Origin: an uncultured Bacteroidota bacterium
GTDB lineage: Bacteria; Bacteroidota; Bacteroidia; Flavobacteriales; Flavobacteriaceae
NCBI GenBank assembly: GCA_902590705.1
Contig: CACIXU010000013.1
Span: 1 to 46,746, forward strand
Direction: 5' to 3'
DNA: 46,746 nt
Shown: positions 27,473 to 35,830 of the stretch, one piece after another
Position numbering within the stretch: position 1 is the stretch's first letter
How the letters are laid out: each line of letters opens with the position of its first letter
Translations under genes and position numbers: made by a program
The notes under the pieces: generated by a model
What the model was told of the DNA's origin: nothing
The model's input: only the letters and a program-made list of their open reading frames with translations
The model's database searches: none

Positions 27473-28240
27473 ATGAAAATGATTGATACCCATACTCATC
27501 TTTACCTGGAAGCTTTCGACGCTGATAGAAATGAAGTAATTAAAAAAGCAATTAAAGAAGGTATACATCGTTTTTATTTACCTGCTATTGATAGCTCCTA
27601 TACTAATAAGATGTATGAGCTTGAAAAGCGATATCCTGAACATATTAGACTAATGGCAGGTTTACATCCAACGCATGTAAAGGAAAATTACTTGGAGGAG
27701 CTAAACCATGTAAGTGAAAACTTATCCAAAAGAGATTTTATTGCTGTAGGTGAAATAGGAATAGACTTGTATTGGGATAAAACTTTTCTTAAACAACAAC
27801 AAGAATCCTTTAATTATCAAATTGTATTAGCTAAAAAATATGATTTGCCCATTGTAATTCATTGTAGAAATGCTTTTGATGAGGTATTTGATGTGCTTGA
27901 AGATCATAAAGGTAGTGATCTAAATGGAGTTTTTCATTGTTTTACAGGTACTTATGAACATGCTAAACGTGCTATTGATTTCAATCTAAAGCTTGGAATT
28001 GGTGGAGTAGTCACATTTAAAAATGGGAAAATTGATCAATTTTTAAATAAAATACCATTAGAAAATATTGTTTTAGAAACAGATTCTCCATTTTTAGCTC
28101 CAGTTCCACACCGAGGAAAGCGAAACGAAAGCGGATACCTGACCCTTGTGAATCAAAAAGTATCGGAAATACATTGTATGACGCAAGGGCAAATAGCTAA
28201 GATTACAACTGAAAATGCAATATCCGTTTTTAAAAACTGA
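27473..28240 (+). CDS. TatD family metal-dependent hydrolase
   Basis: A cytoplasmic TatD-type deoxyribonuclease/hydrolase of about 255 aa with a TIM-barrel fold and two-metal site. Ligands are visible in order: DTHTH at the N-terminus, VGEIGIDLYW, VIHCRN, FHCFTG and LETDSPFLAP. The start is taken as ATG 27473 (MKMIDTHTH), with ATG 27479 as alternative. An upstream ATG at 27422 would add a 17-residue non-conserved extension running into the leader of the opposite gene. TatD proteins have been linked to DNA repair and RNA quality control; the cellular role here is not fixed by the context. Confidence 0.9.
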   Translation: MKMIDTHTHLYLEAFDADRNEVIKKAIKEGIHRFYLPAIDSSYTNKMYELEKRYPEHIRLMAGLHPTHVKENYLEELNHVSENLSKRDFIAVGEIGIDLYWDKTFLKQQQESFNYQIVLAKKYDLPIVIHCRNAFDEVFDVLEDHKGSDLNGVFHCFTGTYEHAKRAIDFNLKLGIGGVVTFKNGKIDQFLNKIPLENIVLETDSPFLAPVPHRGKRNESGYLTLVNQKVSEIHCMTQGQIAKITTENAISVFKN

Positions 28241-28300
28241 TTAAAAGCATAAAGAGAATAATCCTCAATTACACACAATATTTTTTGATCATTTAATATC

Positions 28301-28308
28301 TATTTTTG
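28301..28308 (+). promoter_or_regulatory. Candidate -7 box of tRNA-Ser
   Basis: TATTTTTG matches TAnnTTTG and ends 19 nt before the first base of the tRNA, a suitable distance for a short processed leader. No TTG is seen at the proper -33 spacing. Confidence 0.42.
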
Positions 28309-28327
28309 TTTTAAATTGTATCCCCTT

Positions 28328-28416
28328 AGAGAGGTGGCCGAGTGGTCGAAGGCGCACGCTTGGAAAGCGTGTATTCCGTTATCGCGGAATCGAGGGTTCG
28401 AATCCCTTCCTCTCTG
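28328..28416 (+). tRNA. tRNA-Ser(GGA)
   Basis: An 89-nt tRNA with a perfect 7-bp acceptor stem (AGAGAGG at 28328-28334 with CCTCTCT at 28409-28415) and discriminator G at 28416. The anticodon stem is CACGC/GCGTG around loop TTGGAAA, giving anticodon GGA, which reads Ser codons UCC and UCU. A long variable arm (between the anticodon and T stems) is characteristic of tRNA-Ser. The T loop is TTCGAAT. CCA is not encoded. The coding sequence of a truncated GH20 gene begins at its last base, and no terminator separates them. Confidence 0.97.
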
Positions 28417-29717
28417 CTAATAAATTGGGAATAAAGGTTATTCCTCAAATCAGTTTTCCAAGTCATGCTAGATCTGCTATTAAAGCAATGGAGACCAGAT
28501 ATTTTAATTATATGGAGTCTGGTGATATAGACAAAGCTAATGAGTATCTATTAACAGATTTTAATGATAAAAGTAAGTACAGATCTGCCCAGGGTTATAA
28601 TGATAACATCATTTGTATATGTTTTGAAAGTTCATATAAATTTTATCATAAGGTATTTAGTGAAGTAAAAGCTATGTACGATGAGGCTAATATTAAGATG
28701 GGGAAGTTTAGTATTGGAGCTGATGAAGTTCCTTACGGTGCATGGATAAAATCAAAAATTTGCAAAGAAAAATATGGAGTAGACTTCGATGTAGATGATT
28801 TGTATTTATCTAATCTAAAAAGATTATTTACTATGATAAAAGAGCGTGGGGTAACTATGACAGGGTGGGAGGACATTTTATTGGTTCAGTCTTCTAAAAG
28901 TCAAAATGAGAAAAATATAAGATTAGAACATTTTGATTACCAACCGATTCCATATGTTTGGAATAATACTTGGGGGGAAGGTAGAGAGGATATGATATAT
29001 AAATTTGCTAATCTTGGCTTTAAAACAGTTATGAGTAATTCCTCAGCTTTTTATTTTGACATGTCAGACAACAAAGATTTTGAAAATTATGGCCTAAATT
29101 GGTCAGGCTATGTAGATTACTTTGATACTTGGGCGATTGATCCTTTGGATATATTTTCCAATAAAGTTTTAAATGCAAAACATGGAATACATCAAAAATA
29201 TATAGATAAAACTGAGAAAATAAAATCGGAAAATATAGATAATTTTTTAGGCATACAAAGCCAATTGTGGACTGAAACAGTAATCGATAATCAAGTTTTT
29301 GATGAATTATTTATGCCTAATATTATTTTTTTTTCAGAAAGAGCGTGGGGGAAAAGACCCGAATGGATTTTATCTAAAAATTTTGAAGATCAGAAAAGTA
29401 AAATGATTTTAGATTGGGAAAAATTTACTTCATTTATTGGAGGTAGTTTTCTTCCTTTCATAACTGAAAACTTTCAAATAAAATATCATTTACCAAAGCC
29501 AGGAGGAAAATTAATTAGAAAAAAATTATTTTTAAAAACCCTATTTCCAGGTTTAAAAATTAGATACACTTGTGACGGTTCTATACCAAATATCAACTCA
29601 AAAGTTTATTCAAAACCTGTAGTTGTAAAAAAGAATAGCGATATCTATGCTAGATCTTTTGATGAATCGGGCCGAGGTGGGTTATCAATTAAAATTGAAA
29701 AAGATGGAAATTACTAA
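28416..29717 (+). pseudogene. 5'-truncated GH20 beta-N-acetylhexosaminidase
   Basis: The C-terminal part (about 430 aa) of a family GH20 hexosaminidase, the type that releases GlcNAc or GalNAc from glycans or chitin oligomers. Homology runs to the first codons after the tRNA (A-N-K-L-G-I-K-V-I-P). Counting from the TTG at 28425, the catalytic Asp-Glu pair is D100-E101 in GADEVPYGAW. The C-terminal 70 residues (IRYTCDGSIPN, IYARSFDESGRGG) look like a chitobiase C-terminal domain. The signal peptide, the N-terminal GH20b domain and the first barrel strands are missing, so a working enzyme is unlikely. The only start is TTG at 28425. It overlaps the nagX-like gene by 14 nt, which implies they were once one operon. 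Confidence 0.8.
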
Positions 29718-30804
29718 TAAAAGATTACTCTCAATTGACATATTAAGAGGTTTTACAATTATTTTTATGATTATTGTAAATGATCCTGGATCATGGTCTC
29801 ATGTGTATTCTCCACTATTACATGCTAAGTGGAATGGAATAACACCAACTGATTATATTTTTCCTACCTTTCTATTTATCGTTGGTGTTTCTATTGTACT
29901 TTCTCTATCTGAGAAAGTTGAAAATAAAATTTCTAAAAAAACAATTTTAAGAAAAATTTTCTGGAGATCTTTAAAGATATATTTAGTAGGACTTTTCTTG
30001 TGGCTTTGGCCTAATTTCGATTTTGAAAATATAAGATGGACTGGGGTTTTACAAAGAATTTCATTAGTGTATTTATTTACCGCTTTAATTTTCATATACT
30101 CTAATTTTAGGTCACAAATAATTTTACTATTTATTATCATAATTGGATATACCTCCCTAATGTGTTTTACTCCAATTCCTGGTATAGGTTATCCCGATTT
30201 GTCTGTACCTGAAAAAAATTGGGCACATTATATCGATAGCATTTTACTGCCTGGAGTAATGTGGAGGGAAACATGGGATCCTGAAGGTATTTTAGGCACA
30301 ATACCGTCTATTGGAACTGGGATACTTGGTCTTATTGCCGGAAATTTATTAATCAAAAAAAATAATATTGAGAAGAAAATGCTGTATGTCGGAGTTTTTA
30401 GTTTTATTCTGCTATTTTTTGGAGATATTTTTCAATATATATTCCCTTTAAATAAAAACATATGGAGCACTTCATTTATGTTATTAGTTGGAGGAATTTC
30501 CTCTTTTTCCTTATTTTTTTGTATATACATATGTGACTATCTAAATCTCGGAAATAAATTAAAGTTTCCTCATTCATTTGGAGTAAACTCCATATTTAGT
30601 TATGTTCTAGCAGGTATGTTAACATTGATATTTTACAGTGATAAATTATGGGGTATTGGACTAAATAAGTTATTCATGGATAATTTTGGAGAGTTAGGAA
30701 TATCTTTAAAGCTATTATCTTTTATTTATGCATTTTTTTATGTAATGATTATCTGGCTTCCAACTTTATTTTTATTTAAAAGAAAGATTTACATCAAGCT
30801 ATAG
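29704..30804 (+). CDS. NagX-like membrane protein (heparan-alpha-glucosaminide acetyltransferase family)
   Basis: A 366-aa inner-membrane protein with about ten hydrophobic helices and the family N-terminus LLSIDILRGFTIIFMIIVND, followed by TPTDYIFPTFLFIVG. It resembles bacterial NagX (DUF5009), which is related to human HGSNAT and occurs in GlcNAc/chitin regulons; a transport or transacetylation role has been suggested for that family. ATG at 29704 is chosen because the conserved region begins there; an upstream in-frame start would lie deep inside the GH20 gene. The 14-nt overlap with GH20 supports an amino-sugar role. It converges on the sugar kinase. Confidence 0.83.
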   Translation: MEITNKRLLSIDILRGFTIIFMIIVNDPGSWSHVYSPLLHAKWNGITPTDYIFPTFLFIVGVSIVLSLSEKVENKISKKTILRKIFWRSLKIYLVGLFLWLWPNFDFENIRWTGVLQRISLVYLFTALIFIYSNFRSQIILLFIIIIGYTSLMCFTPIPGIGYPDLSVPEKNWAHYIDSILLPGVMWRETWDPEGILGTIPSIGTGILGLIAGNLLIKKNNIEKKMLYVGVFSFILLFFGDIFQYIFPLNKNIWSTSFMLLVGGISSFSLFFCIYICDYLNLGNKLKFPHSFGVNSIFSYVLAGMLTLIFYSDKLWGIGLNKLFMDNFGELGISLKLLSFIYAFFYVMIIWLPTLFLFKRKIYIKL

Positions 30805-30830
30805 TATATTTACGATTATCAATCTCAGAT

Positions 30831-30888
30831 AAAAAAAATTACTTCATAAAGTTGTAGAAATAAATAATCTCATTTTAGATAAAGTAAT
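30831..30888 (-). terminator. Candidate long-loop terminator after the PfkB kinase
   Basis: On the minus strand, ATTACTTTAT (30888-30879) can pair with ATGAAGTAAT (30847-30838), ten pairs including one G-U, followed by a run of T. The loop is about 31 nt, long for an intrinsic terminator, and the stem is AT-rich, so this is tentative. Confidence 0.3.
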
Positions 30889-30911
30889 AGAGCTAGTCTG
30901 ACTTACTTTAA

Positions 30912-31781
30912 TTATCCTTTAAAAGGAATTGCTCCCATAAAACCACAGACATGGCTAGCCAAATTACTAGCTTCTGTAACGATTTCATTTAGTGGCTTTT
31001 TATTAAGCCATCCAAATACAACTGAAGCAGTGTAGGCGTCGCCTGCTCCAACAGTGCTGATTACATTGACCTTATTTTTGGGGGTATGAACAATATAATC
31101 GTTTTTTGTAGCCATTATTGATCCATTTTCTCCCAATGTGATGATCACTAGTTTTAAATCAAATTCGTGGATTAAGGAAAGAGCTCCTTTTTTCCATTCT
31201 TGAGAAATAAAAACTATATTGGCAATTTGATAAAATTCAAATTGATTCATCTTTACAATATCTGCTCGCTCAAGAGATAACTTTATTATTTCTATATTAT
31301 AAAATTCTTGTCTAAAATTAACGTCAAAGACCTTTAGACAATTCAGGGGAGTTGAATCAAGTATTTTTTTTAATGCTTTTTTTGAATTAGAGCTTCTCTG
31401 TGCTAAGGTTCCGAAACACACGGCATCAAGCAACTGACAAATATTTCTAATATTATCGTCGAATATAATATGATCCCATGCAGATTCTTCGTCAATTTTA
31501 TAAGAAGCATTCCCCATTTGGTCTAGATTAACCACAACCCTTCCAGTAGGAAAAAATTTATTGACCTGAATACCAGAAGTATTTAAATCAAAATCATTTA
31601 ATAATGTTTGTGCGTCTTTTCCTAATGAATCGTCTCCAATACAGCTAATCAAAAAACTATTTGCTCCCAATTCTTGAGAATGAATAGCAAAATTTGAAGG
31701 AGCTCCTCCAAGAGTTTTAGCCTCAGGATAAATATCCCATAGTACTTCTCCAAACCCTGCTACTTGATATTTTTTTTGCAT
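30912..31781 (-). CDS. PfkB-family carbohydrate kinase (fructokinase-like)
   Basis: A 289-aa cytoplasmic ATP-dependent sugar kinase of the ribokinase/PfkB family. The substrate glycine motif GGAPSN is at 25-30 and the ATP/anion-hole motif TVGAGD at 243-248, with D248 the catalytic base. The length and the start GFGEVLWDIYP resemble bacterial fructokinases. It stands alone on the minus strand, convergent with the nagX-like gene and 203 bp downstream of the enolase-superfamily gene. Fructose is a guess from overall likeness; other ketoses or keto-deoxy sugars are possible. Confidence 0.9.
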   Translation of the reverse strand: MQKKYQVAGFGEVLWDIYPEAKTLGGAPSNFAIHSQELGANSFLISCIGDDSLGKDAQTLLNDFDLNTSGIQVNKFFPTGRVVVNLDQMGNASYKIDEESAWDHIIFDDNIRNICQLLDAVCFGTLAQRSSNSKKALKKILDSTPLNCLKVFDVNFRQEFYNIEIIKLSLERADIVKMNQFEFYQIANIVFISQEWKKGALSLIHEFDLKLVIITLGENGSIMATKNDYIVHTPKNKVNVISTVGAGDAYTASVVFGWLNKKPLNEIVTEASNLASHVCGFMGAIPFKG

Positions 31782-31984
31782 TTAGTTAAACTATTTATTT
31801 AAAATCATTTTCAAATATTAGTATTTTTTTACAAAAAAATATAATATCAACATAGATGTCACAACACATATTCTAATCCCTCCAGTATTTTACTATTGGA
31901 CTTAGTTTGTAATCATTGAAATATTTATTAGGCATTAGTGTAGAGTCTTTTTTAGGCCGTTTTCAAAGTGTAAGTCAGATTGAT

Positions 31985-33172
31985 TTATTTTAAAAGTTTC
32001 ATTCCAAAACCCGGTTCATCTGAAACACTAATTTTCCCATTAATAATTTTGTAATTTCCAAAATCAATATCCTCAGAAAAACAGGTTACACCTTCAATGG
32101 TGACAATATTTTCAAATGCTGCTGCAAGATGAGTGGTATAATGGGTTTTTAACTTACTTCCAAAAGCATGAGGGCTTGCTAGCATTCCGTATGACTTTAA
32201 TTCACCCATCAACTTTCTCCAACGTGTAAATCCAAACGAACGAATGTCCGCTAAATAGACGTTCATAATATCTTCTTTACCCATTCTCAAACATAACTCA
32301 TGATTTCTGTTTGCTTCACCGTCAGCATAAAGAGTATTTCTAAACCCGTTCTCGTCCATCCATTTTCTAAGTTTTTTACCTTCTTCATAATTCTCCCTGA
32401 AAGGTTCTTCAACCCAAAGTAATGGAATATCTCCAATTCCAATTAAAAAATCAATAGTGTCTTGAAGGGTGTATTTATCATTTGAATCTACCAATAGTGT
32501 AATATTAGGGAAAGCATTATTAATTTCTTTAATGACTTCAATATCCATTTTCATCCCATCTGCATGTGAATACCATTTTCCACTTCGCCCAATTTTAATT
32601 TTTAATTGTTGATAACCATATTCAATATCCCAACTACAGTTTTCTAGAATTTTATCAATACCACCTATCTTTCCATGGTGCTCTAGTTCATCAAAGTAGA
32701 TCATACCACTGTAGATTGATGTTTCTTTAACAGCATTTTGACCAATTAATTCATAAACCGGTTTATTAAGTATTACACCCATTAAATCGTGAAGGGCCAA
32801 ATCCAAATAAATATTTAGCCCCTCACTGATACCAAATTCTGGGGAAATCAATTCTGAAACGAACTTTCCTTCAAGTTGAAGTAATTCATCATCTCTTAAA
32901 TCTTTTCGTCCCAGTCCCCAACCAGTTGCTCCCTGGTCAGTATATAGTTTGAAAGCATCATCAGAGTGGTATTGACCGTGATTTCCTTTCCTGGCATTTT
33001 TCCCTACATGTCTTGGCCAATTATAGTTAAACTTCAATCTTTCAGCTCTAGTAATTTTGTGTTTTTTAAGCTCAGGAAAATTTTCACCATTTCTACCTGA
33101 AAATAATTTTATGTATTCATGTGGAATCATAGTTCCAACTATAGTATTTTTTATAAAATTTCTTCTTTTCAT
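31985..33172 (-). CDS. Enolase-superfamily enzyme (mandelate racemase/dehydratase type) with Tat-like signal
   Basis: A 395-aa member of the enolase superfamily, whose enzymes take a proton alpha to a carboxylate and in sugar pathways often dehydrate sugar acids. The capping domain is N-terminal; the barrel shows the K-x-K motif (K201-I-K203), metal-ligand candidates D229 (LLVDSND), E255 (WVEEP) and D284 (ADGE), and H335 in SPHAFG. The N-terminus MKRRNFIKNTIVG resembles a twin-arginine signal (RRxFIK), so the enzyme may be exported, which is uncommon for this group though seen in marine Bacteroidota. Its substrate is unknown; a sugar acid is likely. Confidence 0.85.
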   Translation of the reverse strand: MKRRNFIKNTIVGTMIPHEYIKLFSGRNGENFPELKKHKITRAERLKFNYNWPRHVGKNARKGNHGQYHSDDAFKLYTDQGATGWGLGRKDLRDDELLQLEGKFVSELISPEFGISEGLNIYLDLALHDLMGVILNKPVYELIGQNAVKETSIYSGMIYFDELEHHGKIGGIDKILENCSWDIEYGYQQLKIKIGRSGKWYSHADGMKMDIEVIKEINNAFPNITLLVDSNDKYTLQDTIDFLIGIGDIPLLWVEEPFRENYEEGKKLRKWMDENGFRNTLYADGEANRNHELCLRMGKEDIMNVYLADIRSFGFTRWRKLMGELKSYGMLASPHAFGSKLKTHYTTHLAAAFENIVTIEGVTCFSEDIDFGNYKIINGKISVSDEPGFGMKLLK

Positions 33173-33332
33173 GATGGATTTTTGATTCGATTATTTAATT
33201 TTTTTTTTTTTTAAATTTAGAAATTCTTACAAAAAATGAGAAAGATTGAGATAGTTTAAAAAAGATGATTTGGTATGTATTTTTTTTTATCTTTAAAAAA
33301 TTAAAAAACACAGAAACAAAACTTCAATCAAA

Positions 33333-34160
33333 ATGAGAAAATTATTTTTTGCCCTAACCTTTTTTGCGATTTTAATGACCCAATCATTATCATATGCTAA
33401 TACCCTATTATTAACTTCTCAAGAAGCAGAGATGCAAGAAGAAGCTGAATCTGACTCTCTCCAAGTTGATGAGACGGCTACCTTTGGACAGGTTTCCGAA
33501 GAAGTTGAGGAGGAGGCACCACCTGTAGAAGCTTCATTTACTCAAGAGCTAAAGAAGAGATTTATTGAAGGAGGCCCTGGCTTTATGGGAATTGTTTTGA
33601 TTTGTTTGATTCTTGGACTTGCCATTGCCATTGAACGGATTATTTACCTTAATCTATCAACTACTAATACACAAAAACTAACAACTGGTGTTGAAGAAGC
33701 AATTTCTTCAGGAGGAGTTGAGGCTGCTAAGGAACTTTGTAGAAATACTAAAGGGCCCGTTGCCTCAATATTTTATCAAGGCCTTGACCGAGTTAATGAG
33801 GGCGTAGAAAGTGCTGAAAAGGCCGTTGTAGCTTATGGAGGAGTTCAAATGGGACAATTGGAAAAAAATGTTTCTTGGATTTCTTTGTTCATTGCTCTCG
33901 CTCCGATGCTTGGATTCATGGGTACAGTAATTGGTATGATTCAAGCTTTTGATAAAATTGAAGCAGCTGGAGACATGCAGCCCTCACTTGTAGCTGGTGG
34001 TATAAAAGTGGCACTTTTGACAACAGTATTTGGACTTATTGTTGCAATTATTCTGCAAGTTTTTTATAACTATATTATTGCCAAAATCGACAGTATTGTA
34101 AATGACATGGAAGACGCCTCTATTACTTTAATAGACATACTTGTAGCCCAAAAAAAATAA
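33333..34160 (+). CDS. exbB: ExbB/TolQ proton-channel protein
   Basis: The 275-aa ExbB-type subunit of the inner-membrane motor that powers TonB-dependent outer-membrane transport. It has a signal-like leader (1-22), an acidic Glu-rich linker (30-66), and three membrane spans at about 83-105, 180-203 and 225-250. The conserved MotA/TolQ/ExbB core APMLGFMGTVIGMIQAF is at 190-206. The N-terminal extension before the first span is common in Bacteroidota ExbB. It heads an operon with a small membrane protein and two exbD genes. Confidence 0.93.
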   Translation: MRKLFFALTFFAILMTQSLSYANTLLLTSQEAEMQEEAESDSLQVDETATFGQVSEEVEEEAPPVEASFTQELKKRFIEGGPGFMGIVLICLILGLAIAIERIIYLNLSTTNTQKLTTGVEEAISSGGVEAAKELCRNTKGPVASIFYQGLDRVNEGVESAEKAVVAYGGVQMGQLEKNVSWISLFIALAPMLGFMGTVIGMIQAFDKIEAAGDMQPSLVAGGIKVALLTTVFGLIVAIILQVFYNYIIAKIDSIVNDMEDASITLIDILVAQKK

Positions 34161-34172
34161 ATCATCAATCTC

Positions 34173-34622
34173 ATGAAAATTCAAAATATAATTAAAAGCA
34201 TTAGCGCCGTTATTGGCTTACTAGCAGCTTTATTCCTAATTAGAATTATTTTGGCTGGTGACGAAGATATCAAAATGGCTGCTTCAATGGGTGAGTATGG
34301 AAAGGTGTCAGCATTAGTTGAATTGGCAAGAATTGTCCTTTTACTATCTGTGGCTGTTACACTGATTTTCTCTCTAAGAGGATTGTTTTCCGATATCAAA
34401 AAATTAAAAAAAGCTGGTATTTCAATAGGTTTATTCTTTATTGTTATAATGATTTCTTTTTTTTTATCTGAAGGAGTTGAGACTCCTATGAAAGATGGTG
34501 AATTTCTTTCGGCTACAGGTTCTAAATGGGTTGAAACTGGAATTAGAACTTTTTATTTATTAACTATTATTGCTTTGGGCTTGATGATTTATTCTGGATT
34601 AATCAAAATATTAAAAAAATAA
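34173..34622 (+). CDS. Four-helix membrane protein of the exbB-exbD operon
   Basis: A 149-aa protein with four hydrophobic spans (about 10-27, 51-71, 81-101 and 122-147) and short loops. I do not recognise a named family. It lies 12 nt after exbB and 7 nt before exbD, so it is almost certainly co-transcribed and may be an accessory part of the TonB motor. A conserved position in this operon in other Flavobacteriia is my recollection and should be confirmed. It has no ExbD-type periplasmic domain and no catalytic motif. Confidence 0.78.
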   Translation: MKIQNIIKSISAVIGLLAALFLIRIILAGDEDIKMAASMGEYGKVSALVELARIVLLLSVAVTLIFSLRGLFSDIKKLKKAGISIGLFFIVIMISFFLSEGVETPMKDGEFLSATGSKWVETGIRTFYLLTIIALGLMIYSGLIKILKK

Positions 34623-34629
34623 TTTAATT

Positions 34630-35256
34630 ATGGCCAAAAGATCAGCACCCGAAGTTAATGCAGGATCAATGGCAGACATCGCATTCTTGCTATTGATTTT
34701 CTTCTTGGTTACTACTACAATTGAGACTGATAGTGGTATCAACAGAAAACTTCCACCCAATGAAGAACTAGAAGATCCACCAATTATTAAACAAAAGAAT
34801 ATTTTTACTGTTGTAGTGAATAAAAACAATCAGCTCCTAGTTGAAGAAGAATTAACAGATATTTCAGATCTACGTCCACTCGCTGTTGAGTTTCTTGATA
34901 ATGGTGGTGGAATAGATGAGGAATCTTGCAATTATTGTCAGGGTTCAAGAGATCCAAAATCTTCTGATAATCCAGAAAAAGCGATTATTTCCCTAAAAAA
35001 TGACAGAGAAACGTCTTACAAGGTTTATATTTCTGTTCAAAATGAATTAGTTGCCGCTTATAATGAATTAAGAGACCGTGAATTTTTACGATTGTTTCCA
35101 AATGAATATATGAGTTTCGTTGAAGCTAATAAGAAATATTCTGATCCAAGAACTTCACCCGAAGAAAAGGCACGTCTTAGGCCCCTGCTAAGTGAAGTAA
35201 AAATTATGTTTCCACAGAAGCTTTCTGAGGCTGAACCAAGTAAAACTAAATCCTGA
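34630..35256 (+). CDS. exbD: ExbD-type biopolymer transport protein, long form
   Basis: A 208-aa ExbD with one membrane span (about 14-31) that carries the essential proton-path Asp, D16 in SMADIAFLLLIFF. The periplasmic part is larger than the 140 or so residues of classical ExbD and holds a C-x-x-C pair (C100, C103 in ESCNYCQG) and an acidic, Lys-rich C-terminus. It works with ExbB and TonB in energy coupling. Second of the paired membrane-coupling genes in the operon; the next exbD starts 4 nt after it. Confidence 0.92.
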   Translation: MAKRSAPEVNAGSMADIAFLLLIFFLVTTTIETDSGINRKLPPNEELEDPPIIKQKNIFTVVVNKNNQLLVEEELTDISDLRPLAVEFLDNGGGIDEESCNYCQGSRDPKSSDNPEKAIISLKNDRETSYKVYISVQNELVAAYNELRDREFLRLFPNEYMSFVEANKKYSDPRTSPEEKARLRPLLSEVKIMFPQKLSEAEPSKTKS

Positions 35257-35260
35257 AAAG

Positions 35261-35743
35261 ATGTCAAAGTTTAAAAAGAAAAAAGGAGGTGAATTACCAG
35301 CGATTTCAACAGCATCTCTACCTGATATTGTCTTTATGCTATTATTCTTTTTTATGGTAGCTACAGTTATGAGAGATAGTACTTTGATGGTAAAAAACCA
35401 ATTACCTGCTGCAGATCAAGTTCAAAAATTGGATAAAAAAGATCGTGTCATGTATATATATGCTGGAGAACCCTCCTCCCGTTATACAGACAAATATGGT
35501 TCACAACCTAGAATACAATTGAATGATAAGTTTGCCTCAGTAGGAGAGGTTGCTGCATTTGTTTTAGCTGAGCGGGCTTCCAAACGTCAAGAGTTACAGA
35601 ACGTTTTAACAACAGCTCTTAAAGTTGATGGTGATACTAAAATGGGCTTGATCAGTGATATAAAGCAAGAGCTAAGAAAGGTAAATGCTTTGAAAATTAA
35701 TTATACCACTCGTATTGGAGGTTATACTCAAAATATTGATTAA
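35261..35743 (+). CDS. exbD: ExbD-type biopolymer transport protein, second copy
   Basis: A 160-aa ExbD with a basic cytoplasmic start (MSKFKKKKGG), one membrane span with the key Asp D22 (SLPDIVFMLLFFFMV), and a periplasmic domain. It follows the longer ExbD by 4 nt. Two different ExbD proteins encoded together suggest a hetero-oligomeric motor, as in other Bacteroidota. A clear terminator lies 24 nt after the stop, which ends the operon. Confidence 0.92.
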   Translation: MSKFKKKKGGELPAISTASLPDIVFMLLFFFMVATVMRDSTLMVKNQLPAADQVQKLDKKDRVMYIYAGEPSSRYTDKYGSQPRIQLNDKFASVGEVAAFVLAERASKRQELQNVLTTALKVDGDTKMGLISDIKQELRKVNALKINYTTRIGGYTQNID

Positions 35744-35766
35744 TTTTTTTGATAATATTTTAAATT

Positions 35767-35790
35767 AGTGCCTTTATTAGGCACTTTTTT
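35767..35790 (+). terminator. Intrinsic terminator after the exb operon
   Basis: A perfect 6-bp stem, AGTGCC (35767-35772) with GGCACT (35780-35785), around a 7-nt loop, followed at once by a run of six T. It lies 24 nt beyond the second exbD stop and separates the operon from the PorT-like gene. Confidence 0.85.
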
Positions 35791-35830
35791 ATATCCTTAT
35801 TTTAAAATTATACTTAGAGTATGAAGTAAT

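Noticed and set aside
31871-31883. TTCTAATCCCTCC resembles the T-loop end of tRNA-Ser and could be the far attachment site of an island.
   Set aside because: It is short, has a mismatch and a gap against the tRNA, and does not extend into the acceptor stem; such a match is expected by chance in this DNA.
33199-33212. A run of 14 T upstream of the enolase-superfamily gene, possibly a phase-variable tract.
   Set aside because: It is outside any coding frame, and long T or A runs are common in this AT-rich sequence.
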